Shown here: positions 1 through 7,959 of the stretch, one piece after another
How the letters are laid out: each line of letters starts with the position of its first letter
Numbering within the stretch: the stretch's first letter is position 1
Assembly: GCA_963821705.1 (NCBI GenBank)
Contig: CAWGEV010000005.1
Location: 310,001-374,000, forward strand
Source: DASUPK01 sp963821705
Lineage (GTDB): Bacteria; Actinomycetota; Thermoleophilia; Solirubrobacterales; 70-9
DNA length: 64,000 bases
Reading direction: 5' to 3'
Position numbers and translations under genes: made by a program
The notes under the pieces: generated by a model
Databases searched by the model: none
Seen by the model: the letters and a program-made list of their open reading frames with translations, nothing else
What the model was told of the DNA's origin: nothing

Positions 1-808
1 CCCGCTCGCCGTCGACGAAGAAGTCGCAGCGGGCGAGGCCGCTGCAGCCGCACAGCCTGAAGACCCTCCGGGCCAGATCCCTGAGGCGCTCCGTGGCGGC
101 GTCGGGGATCTCGGCGGGAACGACGAGCTCCATCCCGCCCTCGGCGTACTTGGCCTCGTAGTCGTACCAATCGTGTCCCTTGGTGACGATCTCGCCGGGG
201 GGCGAGGCGACCGGGTCCTCGTTGCCGAGCAGCGAGCACTCGACCTCCTTTCCAGGCGCGGGCGCTTCGACGATCACGCGAGGGTCGTGCCGAGCGGCCT
301 GCTCGACGGCCCGCTCGAGCTCCTCCTCGCCCGAGGCGGGCGTGATCCCGACGCTCGACCCGAGCCTGGCGGGCTTCACCCAGACCGGTTCGCCGAGCGC
401 GGCGGCGGTCTCGCGCCAGCCCTCCTCCCCGGCGCGGCAGTAGTCGACCTGCGGGATCTCGTGCCGCGCGAGCAGGTCCTTGAAGACGAGCTTGTCCATG
501 CAGATCGCGGAGGCCTCCACGTCCGAGCCGGCGTAGGGGACGTCGAGGACCTCGAGCAGGCCCTGCACGCTGCCGTCCTCCCCCCCGGGGCCGTGCAGCA
601 CCGGGAAGGCAGCATCGCAGCCCAGCAGGCCGCCGCCCGGCGCGAAGGTCACGGCCTCGTCTCCAGCTGACCAGCGGCCGTCGCGGGCGATCGTCACCTC
701 GACGGTCTCGTGCCCGGCCTCTCTCAGTCCCCCGGCCACCGAGGCGGCGGAGCGCAGCGAGACCTCGTGCTCGCTCGACGTCCCGCCGCCGATGACCGCG
801 ACCCTCAT
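1..808 (-). CDS. ddl: D-alanine--D-alanine ligase (3' end cut by window edge)
   Basis: Cytosolic ATP-grasp enzyme that joins two D-alanines for the peptidoglycan stem peptide. About 269 N-terminal residues are present before the frame runs off the left edge. The N-terminus reads MRVAVIGGGTSSEHEVSL, the Ddl signature, followed by VLHGPGGEDG, the ATP-grasp segment VKPARLGSSVGI, and LARCDFFVDG, the equivalent of the ARxDFF stretch that precedes the metal-binding site. The ATG at 808 overlaps the TGA of pknB (ATGA), so the two genes are translationally coupled and ddl is probably the next gene of the fha-pknB wall operon. Family assignment is firm; the C-terminal third, including the last metal ligands, cannot be judged. 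Confidence 0.93.
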   Translation of the reverse strand, partial: MRVAVIGGGTSSEHEVSLRSAASVAGGLREAGHETVEVTIARDGRWSAGDEAVTFAPGGGLLGCDAAFPVLHGPGGEDGSVQGLLEVLDVPYAGSDVEASAICMDKLVFKDLLARHEIPQVDYCRAGEEGWRETAAALGEPVWVKPARLGSSVGITPASGEEELERAVEQAARHDPRVIVEAPAPGKEVECSLLGNEDPVASPPGEIVTKGHDWYDYEAKYAEGGMELVVPAEIPDAATERLRDLARRVFRLCGCSGLARCDFFVDGER

Positions 809-2628
809 GGCGTGGTGCCCGGCGGCGGCGAGACGCCGACCGCGATGGTCACCGTGTCACCGCGCTGGCCGCGGGAGCCCGCCGGCGGGAACTCGGAGAT
901 CACGACGCCGATCTTGGTCGGGTCGGTGGTGTTCTGATCGGTGACGGCCGGGACGAAGCCCGCCTTCTTCAGGGCCGTGACCGCGGCCTTCCGGGTCTGA
1001 CCGATCACATTGGGCACGGTGATCGCTCCGGTGGAGGCGAAGATCGTCACCTGCGCGCCGCGGCTCACACGCTTCCCCGCCGCGGGGCTCTGGCTCAGCA
1101 CCTTGCCCTGCGGCTCGGTCGAGTCTCGCTGCACCTCGGTCCCCGAGAGGCCTGCGTTGCCGAGCGCGGCCAGGGCCGCCTGATCGTCCATCCCGACCAC
1201 GTTGGGCACGGTCACCGTGTTGGCGCCGCGCGAGATCAGCAGGTTCACCGGCTGCAGCGTCGAGAGCTGCGTCCCCGCCGGCGGTGAGGTCCCGATCACC
1301 AATCCGCGCGGCACGGACTTCGAGTACTGCTGGACGATGTTGACCTTGAAACCCGCCTTCTCCAGGCGTTTGGTGGCGTCGGATTGGTTCAGGTTGGCGA
1401 CGTTGGGCACCGCGACGATCGCCGGGCCGGAGCTGACGCTGAGCGTGACGGTCGATCCCTCCTCCGCCTTGCCGCCACCGCGGTCCGTCGGGATCGGGTC
1501 CTGCTCCACGACCTGGTTCCTCGGCGCTCCGCTCGGGACGGCCTTGATCGCCACGTTGAAGCCCTTGGAGTCGAGCGCGTGGCTGGCCTGGTCGACGTTC
1601 TGGCCGATCACGTCCGGCACCGCGACGTGCGACGGCCGCGTCAGCGCGTAGGCGACCAAGGCCGCCACCCCGGCGACCAGCAGGGCGATCACGAACCAGC
1701 GCCAGCGGCGTCTCCGCCGTTCGCGTTCGTACTCGTCGTAGTCCTCGTAGTCCTCCTCGGGAATGTCGGTCTCGCCTTCGGGGGAGACCGCGGCGAAGGC
1801 GGCGGTGTCCTCGGGCCGCGGCGCGTCCGGCGCCCGCTCGGCTGCATCCAGGGCCTTGAGGAACGCGTCGGCGTCCTTGAACCGCGCATCCGGGTCCTTG
1901 GCCAGCGCGCGCATCACTACCGCGTCGAGGGCGGGCGGTATGTCCGGGTTGATCGCGCTCGGCCGGCGGGGGGCCTCGGAGACCTGCTTGAGGGCGACGG
2001 CAACTGCGCTGTCCCCCTGGAAGGGGACGCGTCCGGTGAGGGCCTCGTAGAGGATCACGCCGATCGAGTAGATGTCCGATCTCGGCGTGGTCGGCTTGCC
2101 CTGCGCCTGCTCGGGCGAGAGGTACTGCGCCGTCCCCATGACGGATCCCGTTGCCGTGATGTCGGAGTTCTCACCGCCGCGGGCGATGCCGAAGTCCGCG
2201 ACCCGCGCCCTGCCCTCGTCGTCGATCAGGACGTTCTGCGGCTTCAGGTCGCGGTGGATGATCCCCTTGCGGTGGGCGAAGCGAGCCGCGTTGAGGATCT
2301 GGCGGGTGAAGTTGATCGCGTCCTGCGTGCCCATCCCGCCCTTGACCAGGTCCTTGAGGGAGGGACCGTCGACGTACTCCATCGCGATGAAGTAGGTGTC
2401 GTGGAAGGAGCCGCGGTCGAAGATACCCACCACGTTCGGGTGCTGGAGGCCCGCGGCCGACTGGGCCTCGCGCTGGAAGCGCTGGACGAACTCCTTGTCC
2501 TGGGCAAAGCGGTCGTGGAGGATCTTGATGGCGACCTGGCGGTCGAGCTCGGTGTCCTCCGCCAGCCAGACGTCCGCCATCCCGCCCGACCCGATCTTGC
2601 GATCGAGGCGGTAACGCTCATCGACCAT
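805..2628 (-). CDS. pknB: Ser/Thr protein kinase with four PASTA domains (PknB)
   Basis: Membrane kinase that senses muropeptides or lipid II outside and phosphorylates wall and division proteins inside. 607 aa. Kinase domain about 8-265: glycine loop IGSGGMADVW, K35 in VAIK, HRD at 125-127, DFG at 145-147, SPEQ segment. An acidic then arginine-rich juxtamembrane stretch (about 283-310) precedes one membrane helix (about 310-330). Four extracellular PASTA repeats follow, each opening with V/I-x-VP-[DN]-V. I chose the ATG at 2628 because AAGGG lies just upstream and it follows the pbpA stop by 16 nt; longer starts would overlap pbpA. There is no adjacent pknA, unlike mycobacteria. It ends inside the start codon of ddl. 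Confidence 0.95.
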   Translation of the reverse strand: MVDERYRLDRKIGSGGMADVWLAEDTELDRQVAIKILHDRFAQDKEFVQRFQREAQSAAGLQHPNVVGIFDRGSFHDTYFIAMEYVDGPSLKDLVKGGMGTQDAINFTRQILNAARFAHRKGIIHRDLKPQNVLIDDEGRARVADFGIARGGENSDITATGSVMGTAQYLSPEQAQGKPTTPRSDIYSIGVILYEALTGRVPFQGDSAVAVALKQVSEAPRRPSAINPDIPPALDAVVMRALAKDPDARFKDADAFLKALDAAERAPDAPRPEDTAAFAAVSPEGETDIPEEDYEDYDEYERERRRRRWRWFVIALLVAGVAALVAYALTRPSHVAVPDVIGQNVDQASHALDSKGFNVAIKAVPSGAPRNQVVEQDPIPTDRGGGKAEEGSTVTLSVSSGPAIVAVPNVANLNQSDATKRLEKAGFKVNIVQQYSKSVPRGLVIGTSPPAGTQLSTLQPVNLLISRGANTVTVPNVVGMDDQAALAALGNAGLSGTEVQRDSTEPQGKVLSQSPAAGKRVSRGAQVTIFASTGAITVPNVIGQTRKAAVTALKKAGFVPAVTDQNTTDPTKIGVVISEFPPAGSRGQRGDTVTIAVGVSPPPGTTP

Positions 2629-2644
2629 CGTGCCCTTGCGGGGA

Positions 2645-4084
2645 TTAGCCACCGGAGCTCCCATGCAGGACGGCCTCGGCGACGGTCTTGAAGATCGGGC
2701 CGCAGGTCGGCCCGCCGAAGCCGCTGGTGTGCTCGACGACACACGCGATCGCGATCTGCGGGTCATTGGCCGGGGCGAAGCCGATGAACCAGGCGTCGTT
2801 GATGCCGTTCCCGACCTCCGCCGTGCCGGTCTTGCCGGCGACGTCGATGCCCGAGACTGCCGCAGCGGTTCCCGTGCCCTCCTGGACCACGCTCTGCATC
2901 ATCGTGTTGAGCTTCGAGGCGGTGTCCTCGCTCATCACGCGGCTCTGGCGGGACGGGTCCATCTTCGTCTCCCGGCCGTCGGGGTCGGTCACCTTCGACC
3001 ACAACCGCGGCTCCATCAGCTCGCCCTTGTTCGCGACGGCGGCGGCGACCTCGGCCATCTGGAGCGGAGTCACCCGCAGGCGCTCCTGCCCGATCGCCAC
3101 GCGCCCGATGTCGATCGGATCGCTGGGGTTGAGCAGCCTGTTGCCTTCGTAGACGCCGCTGGCGGCGAGCTGGAAGCCCGGATAGTCGAGCCTCGGCTTG
3201 GCGTTGAAGCCGTACCGGTCCATGTACTTGAACATCGTGTCCTTGCCGAGCTTCTCCCCGACCTGCGCCCACCAGGTGTTGACCGAGTTCGTCAGGGCGG
3301 TGGTCATGTCGATGTCGCCGAACTGCTCGCCGCCGGAGTTCGAGAGCGGTACGCCGTCGATCACCTGAGGCGAGCGGCCGCTGAGCACCGAGCTCGTGGT
3401 GAACTGGCCGCTGTCCAGAGCGGCGGTCGCGGTGACCACCTTCATCGTCGAGCCCGGCGGATAGCCGCCCTGCGTCGCCCGGTTGAACAGCGGGGCGCTC
3501 CGCTGGGTGTTGAGCCGCTGGAAGGCGGCCGAGTTCTGGACCGCGTTCGGGTCGTACTCGGGGATGCTCACCATCGCCCGAACCTCCCCCGTGGACGGCA
3601 CGATCGCCACCACGGAGCCCTGCCTGCCCGCGAGGCCGTTCACCGCCGCACGCTGCGCGGCGAGGTTGAGCGAAGAGGTGAGCGTGTCGCCGACCTGCGA
3701 GTGCCCCTGGAGCTCGTCGAGGAGCGAGAGGAACTCGGTCTTGTTGCCGACCAGCTCGTCGTTGTGAGCGAGCTCGGTGCCGACCCGGCCGCGGTCGACG
3801 AAGCTGTAGCCGATCGGGTTGCCGAACAGCGGGCCCAGCGGGTAGCGGCGGACGTAGATCTTGTTGTTCCCCGTCCCCTGCGGGGTCGAGCGGGCGATCA
3901 CGGTGCCATCGTCCGTGAGGATCGAACCGCGGTGGATCTTCTGCTCTTCGAGCAGCGGCCGGCGGTTCGCCACGTTCGCGTTCAGCGAGCTCGAGTCGAA
4001 GACCGACCAATACGACGTGAAGCCGAAGAGCAGCGCGTAGAGCACCAGGATGAACCCGAAGAGCTTGACGATCTGGCGGTTCAC
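2645..4084 (-). CDS. pbpA: Class B penicillin-binding protein (PbpA)
   Basis: Monofunctional D,D-transpeptidase working with the RodA glycosyltransferase encoded upstream. 479 aa. One N-terminal membrane helix (about 7-26), a dimerisation/pedestal region starting at HRGSILTDDG, then the penicillin-binding fold with all three motifs: S212-T-M-K215, S267-V-N269 and K418-T-G. Start is GTG at 4084, read as GTGA. The rodA stop would be the TGA in that overlap if one G were added to the G7 run at 4086-4092 (see rodA). Likely a target of PknB, as in relatives; that is family knowledge, not visible here. Confidence 0.95.
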   Translation of the reverse strand: MNRQIVKLFGFILVLYALLFGFTSYWSVFDSSSLNANVANRRPLLEEQKIHRGSILTDDGTVIARSTPQGTGNNKIYVRRYPLGPLFGNPIGYSFVDRGRVGTELAHNDELVGNKTEFLSLLDELQGHSQVGDTLTSSLNLAAQRAAVNGLAGRQGSVVAIVPSTGEVRAMVSIPEYDPNAVQNSAAFQRLNTQRSAPLFNRATQGGYPPGSTMKVVTATAALDSGQFTTSSVLSGRSPQVIDGVPLSNSGGEQFGDIDMTTALTNSVNTWWAQVGEKLGKDTMFKYMDRYGFNAKPRLDYPGFQLAASGVYEGNRLLNPSDPIDIGRVAIGQERLRVTPLQMAEVAAAVANKGELMEPRLWSKVTDPDGRETKMDPSRQSRVMSEDTASKLNTMMQSVVQEGTGTAAAVSGIDVAGKTGTAEVGNGINDAWFIGFAPANDPQIAIACVVEHTSGFGGPTCGPIFKTVAEAVLHGSSGG

Positions 4085-5414
4085 TCCCCCCCGCCTCGGC
4101 CTGGAGGCGCACCCGGCGCCTCGACTTGTCGGAGACCATCAGCAGAAGCGCGAGCAGGATGAAGTTCGCGATGATCGAGCTACCGCCGTAGCTGATGAAC
4201 GGCAGGGTGACCCCGGTGAGCGGAATCACCCTGGTGACCCCGCCGATGATCACGAACGCCTGGAGGGCCAGGATCGTGGTCAGGCCGGTGGCCAGCAGCT
4301 TGGAGAACCCGTCCTCGGCGAGGACGGCCGTCTTGAAGCCGCGCTCGGCGATCAGCGCATAGATCAGCACCACCGCGGCGCCGCCGAAGAGCCCGAGCTC
4401 GTCAACGATGACCGCGTAGATGAAGTCGGTGTGAGGCGCGGGTAGGATCGCGCCGCAGGCGGGGAAGTTGTGACAGCCGGTCGCCCCCGGTAGCTGGACG
4501 AGTGAGTTGCCGAGCCCCCTCCCGAAGAGACCGCCGTCGGCCTGGGCGAAGAGGGACTGCGAGATCTGGTAGCCGCTGCCCCCCGCGTCCTTGAACGGGT
4601 CGAGCCAGATCTCGAAGCGCTGGTGGATGTGGGGCGCGGTGTGCGAGAAGAACCACGCCCCGAGGACGAACATCAGCAGGCCGATGATCACGAACGAGAT
4701 GCGCCCGGTCGCCACGTAGATCAGCGCCAGGAAGGCGCCGAAGAACATCACCGAGCTGCCCAGGTCCCGGATGAAGACCAGGAGGATCATCGCCGCGCCC
4801 CAGACCACGAGCAACGGGCCCAGGTGCTTGAGCGGCGGCAGCACCAGGCCCATGAACCTCCGCGCCCCCACCACCAGGACCTCGCGGCGCTCGTTCAGGT
4901 AGCTGGCCAGGAAGACGACGATGCAGAGCTTGGCCAGCTCGGTCGGCTGGAAGGTGATCGGGCCGATGTTGACCGCCAGGAACGCGTCGTTCGTCGCGTG
5001 CCCGAGGAAGCGCGGCATGATCAGCAGGACGATCCCGACGAGCGCGATCACGTACCGGTAGCGCTCCAGGGCCTCGTAGTCGCGCAGGAAGATGATGGTC
5101 AGCGAGAAGAGGGCGAGCCCGAGCACGAACCAGTTGGCCTGGTCGCGGGCCAGGCCCTCGTCGAGGCGGTAGAGCATCACCATCCCGAAGGCGGCCAGCA
5201 GGGCGACCAGCGGGAAGAGGTACGGGTCCGCGTCCGGCAGGCGGATCCGGATGACGACGTGTGTGAGGACGCAGAGGGCGAGGAAGTACGCGCCGTACAG
5301 CAGGCTCAGGTTGCCGAGCTTGTCCGAGTTGGTGATCAGCACGGCCGTGAACCCGGCCGTGACCAGGAGCGCGACCGGGATCAGTGCGAACAGCTCGCGG
5401 GTGCGGGCGCTCAA
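4081..5414 (-). CDS. rodA: RodA/FtsW-family peptidoglycan glycosyltransferase (apparent 3' frameshift)
   Basis: SEDS-family polytopic enzyme that polymerises lipid II with its cognate class B PBP. About 444 aa and ten membrane helices. The SEDS hallmarks are visible: GPITFQPTELAKL, FIRDLGSSVMFF, NDFI-type APHTDFIYAVIVDELG, and PFISYGGSS near the end. The start is taken as TTG at 5414, overlapping the pstP stop (TTGA). As written, the frame does not stop at the end of the protein but reads on through pbpA in a meaningless frame. Adding one G to the seven-G run (plus-strand C7 at 4086-4092) would place TGA at 4083-4081, overlapping the pbpA GTG. I give the gene that end. An assembly or homopolymer error is the simplest explanation. 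Confidence 0.85.
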
Positions 5415-6655
5415 CTCTTCTGCGCCTGCTTGCCCTTGCCGCCGCCCGATTGCTTCTTCTTCTTCGCCGGTGGCGGCGGGGGCGGGGGCGGCAGGCCCTC
5501 CGTGGGCCGCAGCTTGATGTCGTCGATGAGACTGGTCGCGTCTCCCTTCCCCCTCAGCGTGTGCCCGGTGACCGCCTTCTGGCGGGCCTCGGACAGCGTG
5601 CCCTCCTGCACCGGGATCGAGTACTGCTTCGAGTAGAGGCTGATCCCGAGCGGCAGCTGGTACGGCAGGCCGCGATAGAGCGCGACGTCCCCCTGCGAGT
5701 CGGTCCCCAGAAAGTAGATCGAGCGGGCGAAGAGGACCGCGCCTCCGACGACCAGCAGGGCGACGAGGGCGGCGGCCACCCACTTGAGGACCCGGCGGCG
5801 GCGGGACGGCGTCGGCATCGGGCCCTGGCCGCGGAGACGGTCCGTGGCGGCGCGCATCCGCTCGCCGGTCAGGCCGGCCTGCTCGGCCGTCCGGGAGATC
5901 AGTGTGGCGCTCTCCTCGCCCTCCATGGCGTCGGCTGCCGCGACCCGGAACGCCACGGCGGTGATGTTGTCCCGGCCGCCGCCGCGGTTGGCGGCCTCGA
6001 CCAGCTTGTTGACGGCGCTCCGCAGGTTGCGCGACTCCGACAGGATCTGGCGGATCTCGTCGTCGGAGACCATGGTCGTGAGGCCGTCGCTGCAGAGCAG
6101 GTAGACGTCCCCGTCCTTGGCGGGGAAGGTCATCGTGTCGACGTTCACGTTGGGCTCGGGGCCGAGGGCGCGCGTGATGATCGATCGCTGCGGGTGCTCC
6201 TCGGCCTGCTCCTCGGTGAGCCGACCCTGGCGCCGGAGCTCCTCGACCAGCGAGTGGTCCTTGGTGAGGCGCTTGAGCTGCCCGTCGCGGAAGACGTACG
6301 CACGGCTGTCGCCGACGTGGCCGAGGGCGACCTCGTCGTCCCGCACCATGGCGGCGGTCAGCGTGGTTCCCATGCCGGCGCGAGAGGAGTCCTGCTGCGC
6401 GAGCTGGTGGATCTCGCGGTTCGCCCTCTGGGCGATCTCCTCGAGCTGGCCCTCCGCCGGCGCGTCGTCGCTGAGCTCGCCCTGCTGACGCTCGAAGGCG
6501 CTCGCCGCGATCCGGGACGCGACCTCTCCCGCCTGCGCGCCGCCCATCCCGTCGGCGACCGCGAACAGCGGCGGGCGCGCGAAATACGAGTCCTCGTTCG
6601 CGTGGCGCTGGCGCCCGGTGTCTGTCTTGTGAGCCTCTTCGGCGACGGTCAGCAT
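5411..6655 (-). CDS. pstP: PP2C-type Ser/Thr protein phosphatase (PstP)
   Basis: Metal-dependent phosphatase that reverses PknB phosphorylation. 414 aa. PPM domain about 1-240 with the usual motifs: DTGRQRHANEDS at the N-terminus, FAVADGMGG (metal-binding Asp), GTTLTAAMV, LGHVGDSRAYV, LLCSDGL and GGGRDNITAV. A basic linker (SRRRR) leads to one membrane helix (about 290-312) and an extracellular domain of about 80 residues. A proline run followed by a K/Q/G-rich tail ends the protein. The ATG at 6655 shares one base with the fhaB stop (TGATG). Standard PstP architecture in the fha-pknB operon. Confidence 0.95.
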   Translation of the reverse strand: MLTVAEEAHKTDTGRQRHANEDSYFARPPLFAVADGMGGAQAGEVASRIAASAFERQQGELSDDAPAEGQLEEIAQRANREIHQLAQQDSSRAGMGTTLTAAMVRDDEVALGHVGDSRAYVFRDGQLKRLTKDHSLVEELRRQGRLTEEQAEEHPQRSIITRALGPEPNVNVDTMTFPAKDGDVYLLCSDGLTTMVSDDEIRQILSESRNLRSAVNKLVEAANRGGGRDNITAVAFRVAAADAMEGEESATLISRTAEQAGLTGERMRAATDRLRGQGPMPTPSRRRRVLKWVAAALVALLVVGGAVLFARSIYFLGTDSQGDVALYRGLPYQLPLGISLYSKQYSIPVQEGTLSEARQKAVTGHTLRGKGDATSLIDDIKLRPTEGLPPPPPPPPAKKKKQSGGGKGKQAQKS

Positions 6656-7119
6656 CAGGAGACCTCGAAGCGGAACTCAGTGTCCCCGATCCGGATCACG
6701 TCACCGGGGCTCAGCTCGGCCTCGCCGTGCAATTCGCGGGAGTTGAGCAGCGTTCCGTTGGTCGAATTGAGGTCCTCGACGAAGTAGCCGCCGCCGCGGT
6801 TGAAGACCCTGGCGTGGAAGCCCGACGCGTAGCGGTCGTCGAGCCGGATGTCGGCGTCGGCCGAACGGCCCAGGGAGACGCCGCCGAAGAGATCGAAGTG
6901 GTCGCCCTTGTCGAGGCCGCCGCCCTCCTGCACGACGAGAAAGGCATCGGTGGCCTCCTGCTCCCCTCCGAGGACGTCGTGGTAGCCGGTCTCGTACCCG
7001 GGCGTGGCCGTACCGCGGAGGTCCTTCAGCGAGCTTCGCGCTACCCAGAACAGGAAGAGGAAGAGCACGGCCAGGAAGCCGAACTTGAGCGCTACCGCAA
7101 GCGGCTCGAGATCGTTCAC
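6655..7119 (-). CDS. fhaB: FHA-domain protein with N-terminal membrane helix (FhaB/FipA-like)
   Basis: Phosphothreonine-binding adaptor at the membrane. 154 aa. A membrane helix at about 9-27 is followed by a linker and an FHA domain with VSLGRSADADIRLDD, SGFHARV (family R-S-H core modified to SGFH) and EDLNSTNGTLLN. The start is GTG at 7119, overlapping the fhaA stop as GTGA; a longer in-frame extension upstream would overlap fhaA and has no homology. In mycobacteria the equivalent protein is recruited by PknB phosphorylation to division and wall enzymes. It lies directly before pstP. Confidence 0.92.
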   Translation of the reverse strand: MNDLEPLAVALKFGFLAVLFLFLFWVARSSLKDLRGTATPGYETGYHDVLGGEQEATDAFLVVQEGGGLDKGDHFDLFGGVSLGRSADADIRLDDRYASGFHARVFNRGGGYFVEDLNSTNGTLLNSRELHGEAELSPGDVIRIGDTEFRFEVS

Positions 7120-7883
7120 TGCTCGATGTCGAAGGCGAAGACCTTGGTCCCTAGCGTGATCTCGTCGCCCGGAGACAGGCGGGCGTTCGCGACTCGGCGG
7201 CCGTTGACCTTGACCCCGTTGGTCGAGTTGAGGTCGACGATCTGCCAGTCCCCGACGCTCGAGCGGCGCAGCTCCGCGTGGCTGCGGGAGATGTTGGGGT
7301 CGTCGATGATGCAGTCGCACTCCTTGGAGCGGCCCAGGGTCGCCGTTGGCCCGTCGAGCACGTAGCGGCGATCGTCGACGGAGACGATCGCCCGCGTCTC
7401 GGAGTACGCCGCGTCGGGCCGGCGCTTGGAGCGCGCCTTCTGCGCCTGGGTCGCCGAGTAGACCATCGTGTGACCGTGCTCGCCCTGGGTCGGCTCCGCG
7501 CCCTGGCGCTGCGGCGGCCGGACCAGCCGGGTCTGGATGCCGAACTCGCCGAGTCGAAGCCGCTCGTCCTGGTCGAGGTTCACGACGGGCCTGGTGAGCA
7601 GGTCGTAGTCGTGGTGACGAGCGTGCTCGAGGAGGTGGCCGCTCAGCTCCTGCGCGAGCGAGGACTCGTAGTCCTTGAACCGCTCGTAGTCGTCCGAGCT
7701 GAGCCAGACCGTGTATTCGTTCGGCACGTAGACCCGCTGCACGGACGCCGTCTTGTGCGCGTCCATCTCCTTCGCGAGCTTGCGCGCGATCTCGACCGGC
7801 TGTACGCCGGAGCTGAAGGCGCGGCTGAAGACGCCTTCGACGAGGCCCTCGATGCGGGCTTCAAGGTTGCGCAGAACGCTGAT
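7116..7883 (-). CDS. fhaA: FHA-domain protein with DUF3662 N-terminus (FhaA)
   Basis: First gene of the wall/phosphorylation operon and a cytoplasmic phosphothreonine adaptor. 255 aa. The N-terminal DUF3662 region reads SVLRNLEARIEGLVEG, then PVEIARKLAKEMDAH and VYVPNEYTVWLS. The C-terminal FHA domain has ATLGRSKECDCII, NISRSHAEL and VDLNSTNGVKVN. An ATG exists only at 7766, in the middle of the conserved N-terminal domain. The frame is closed by TAG at 7895-7893, and no ATG, GTG or TTG lies between. The codon at the expected place is ATC (7883-7881), six nt after AGGAG, so ATC initiation is proposed. A single-base sequencing error is the alternative. Confidence 0.88.
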   Translation of the reverse strand: MSVLRNLEARIEGLVEGVFSRAFSSGVQPVEIARKLAKEMDAHKTASVQRVYVPNEYTVWLSSDDYERFKDYESSLAQELSGHLLEHARHHDYDLLTRPVVNLDQDERLRLGEFGIQTRLVRPPQRQGAEPTQGEHGHTMVYSATQAQKARSKRRPDAAYSETRAIVSVDDRRYVLDGPTATLGRSKECDCIIDDPNISRSHAELRRSSVGDWQIVDLNSTNGVKVNGRRVANARLSPGDEITLGTKVFAFDIEQ

Positions 7884-7959
7884 GACAAGCTCCTAGGATG
7901 GATTGATTCGCCGGCCGCTCCCGACGCCGGAGCGAAATGCTAGTGACTGCCAGGCCGGT

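Noticed and set aside
4081..5783. RodA-PbpA natural fusion
   Set aside because: Would need one base less in the G7 run, while separate overlapping genes need one more; pbpA has its own membrane anchor and GTG start, so separate genes are more likely.
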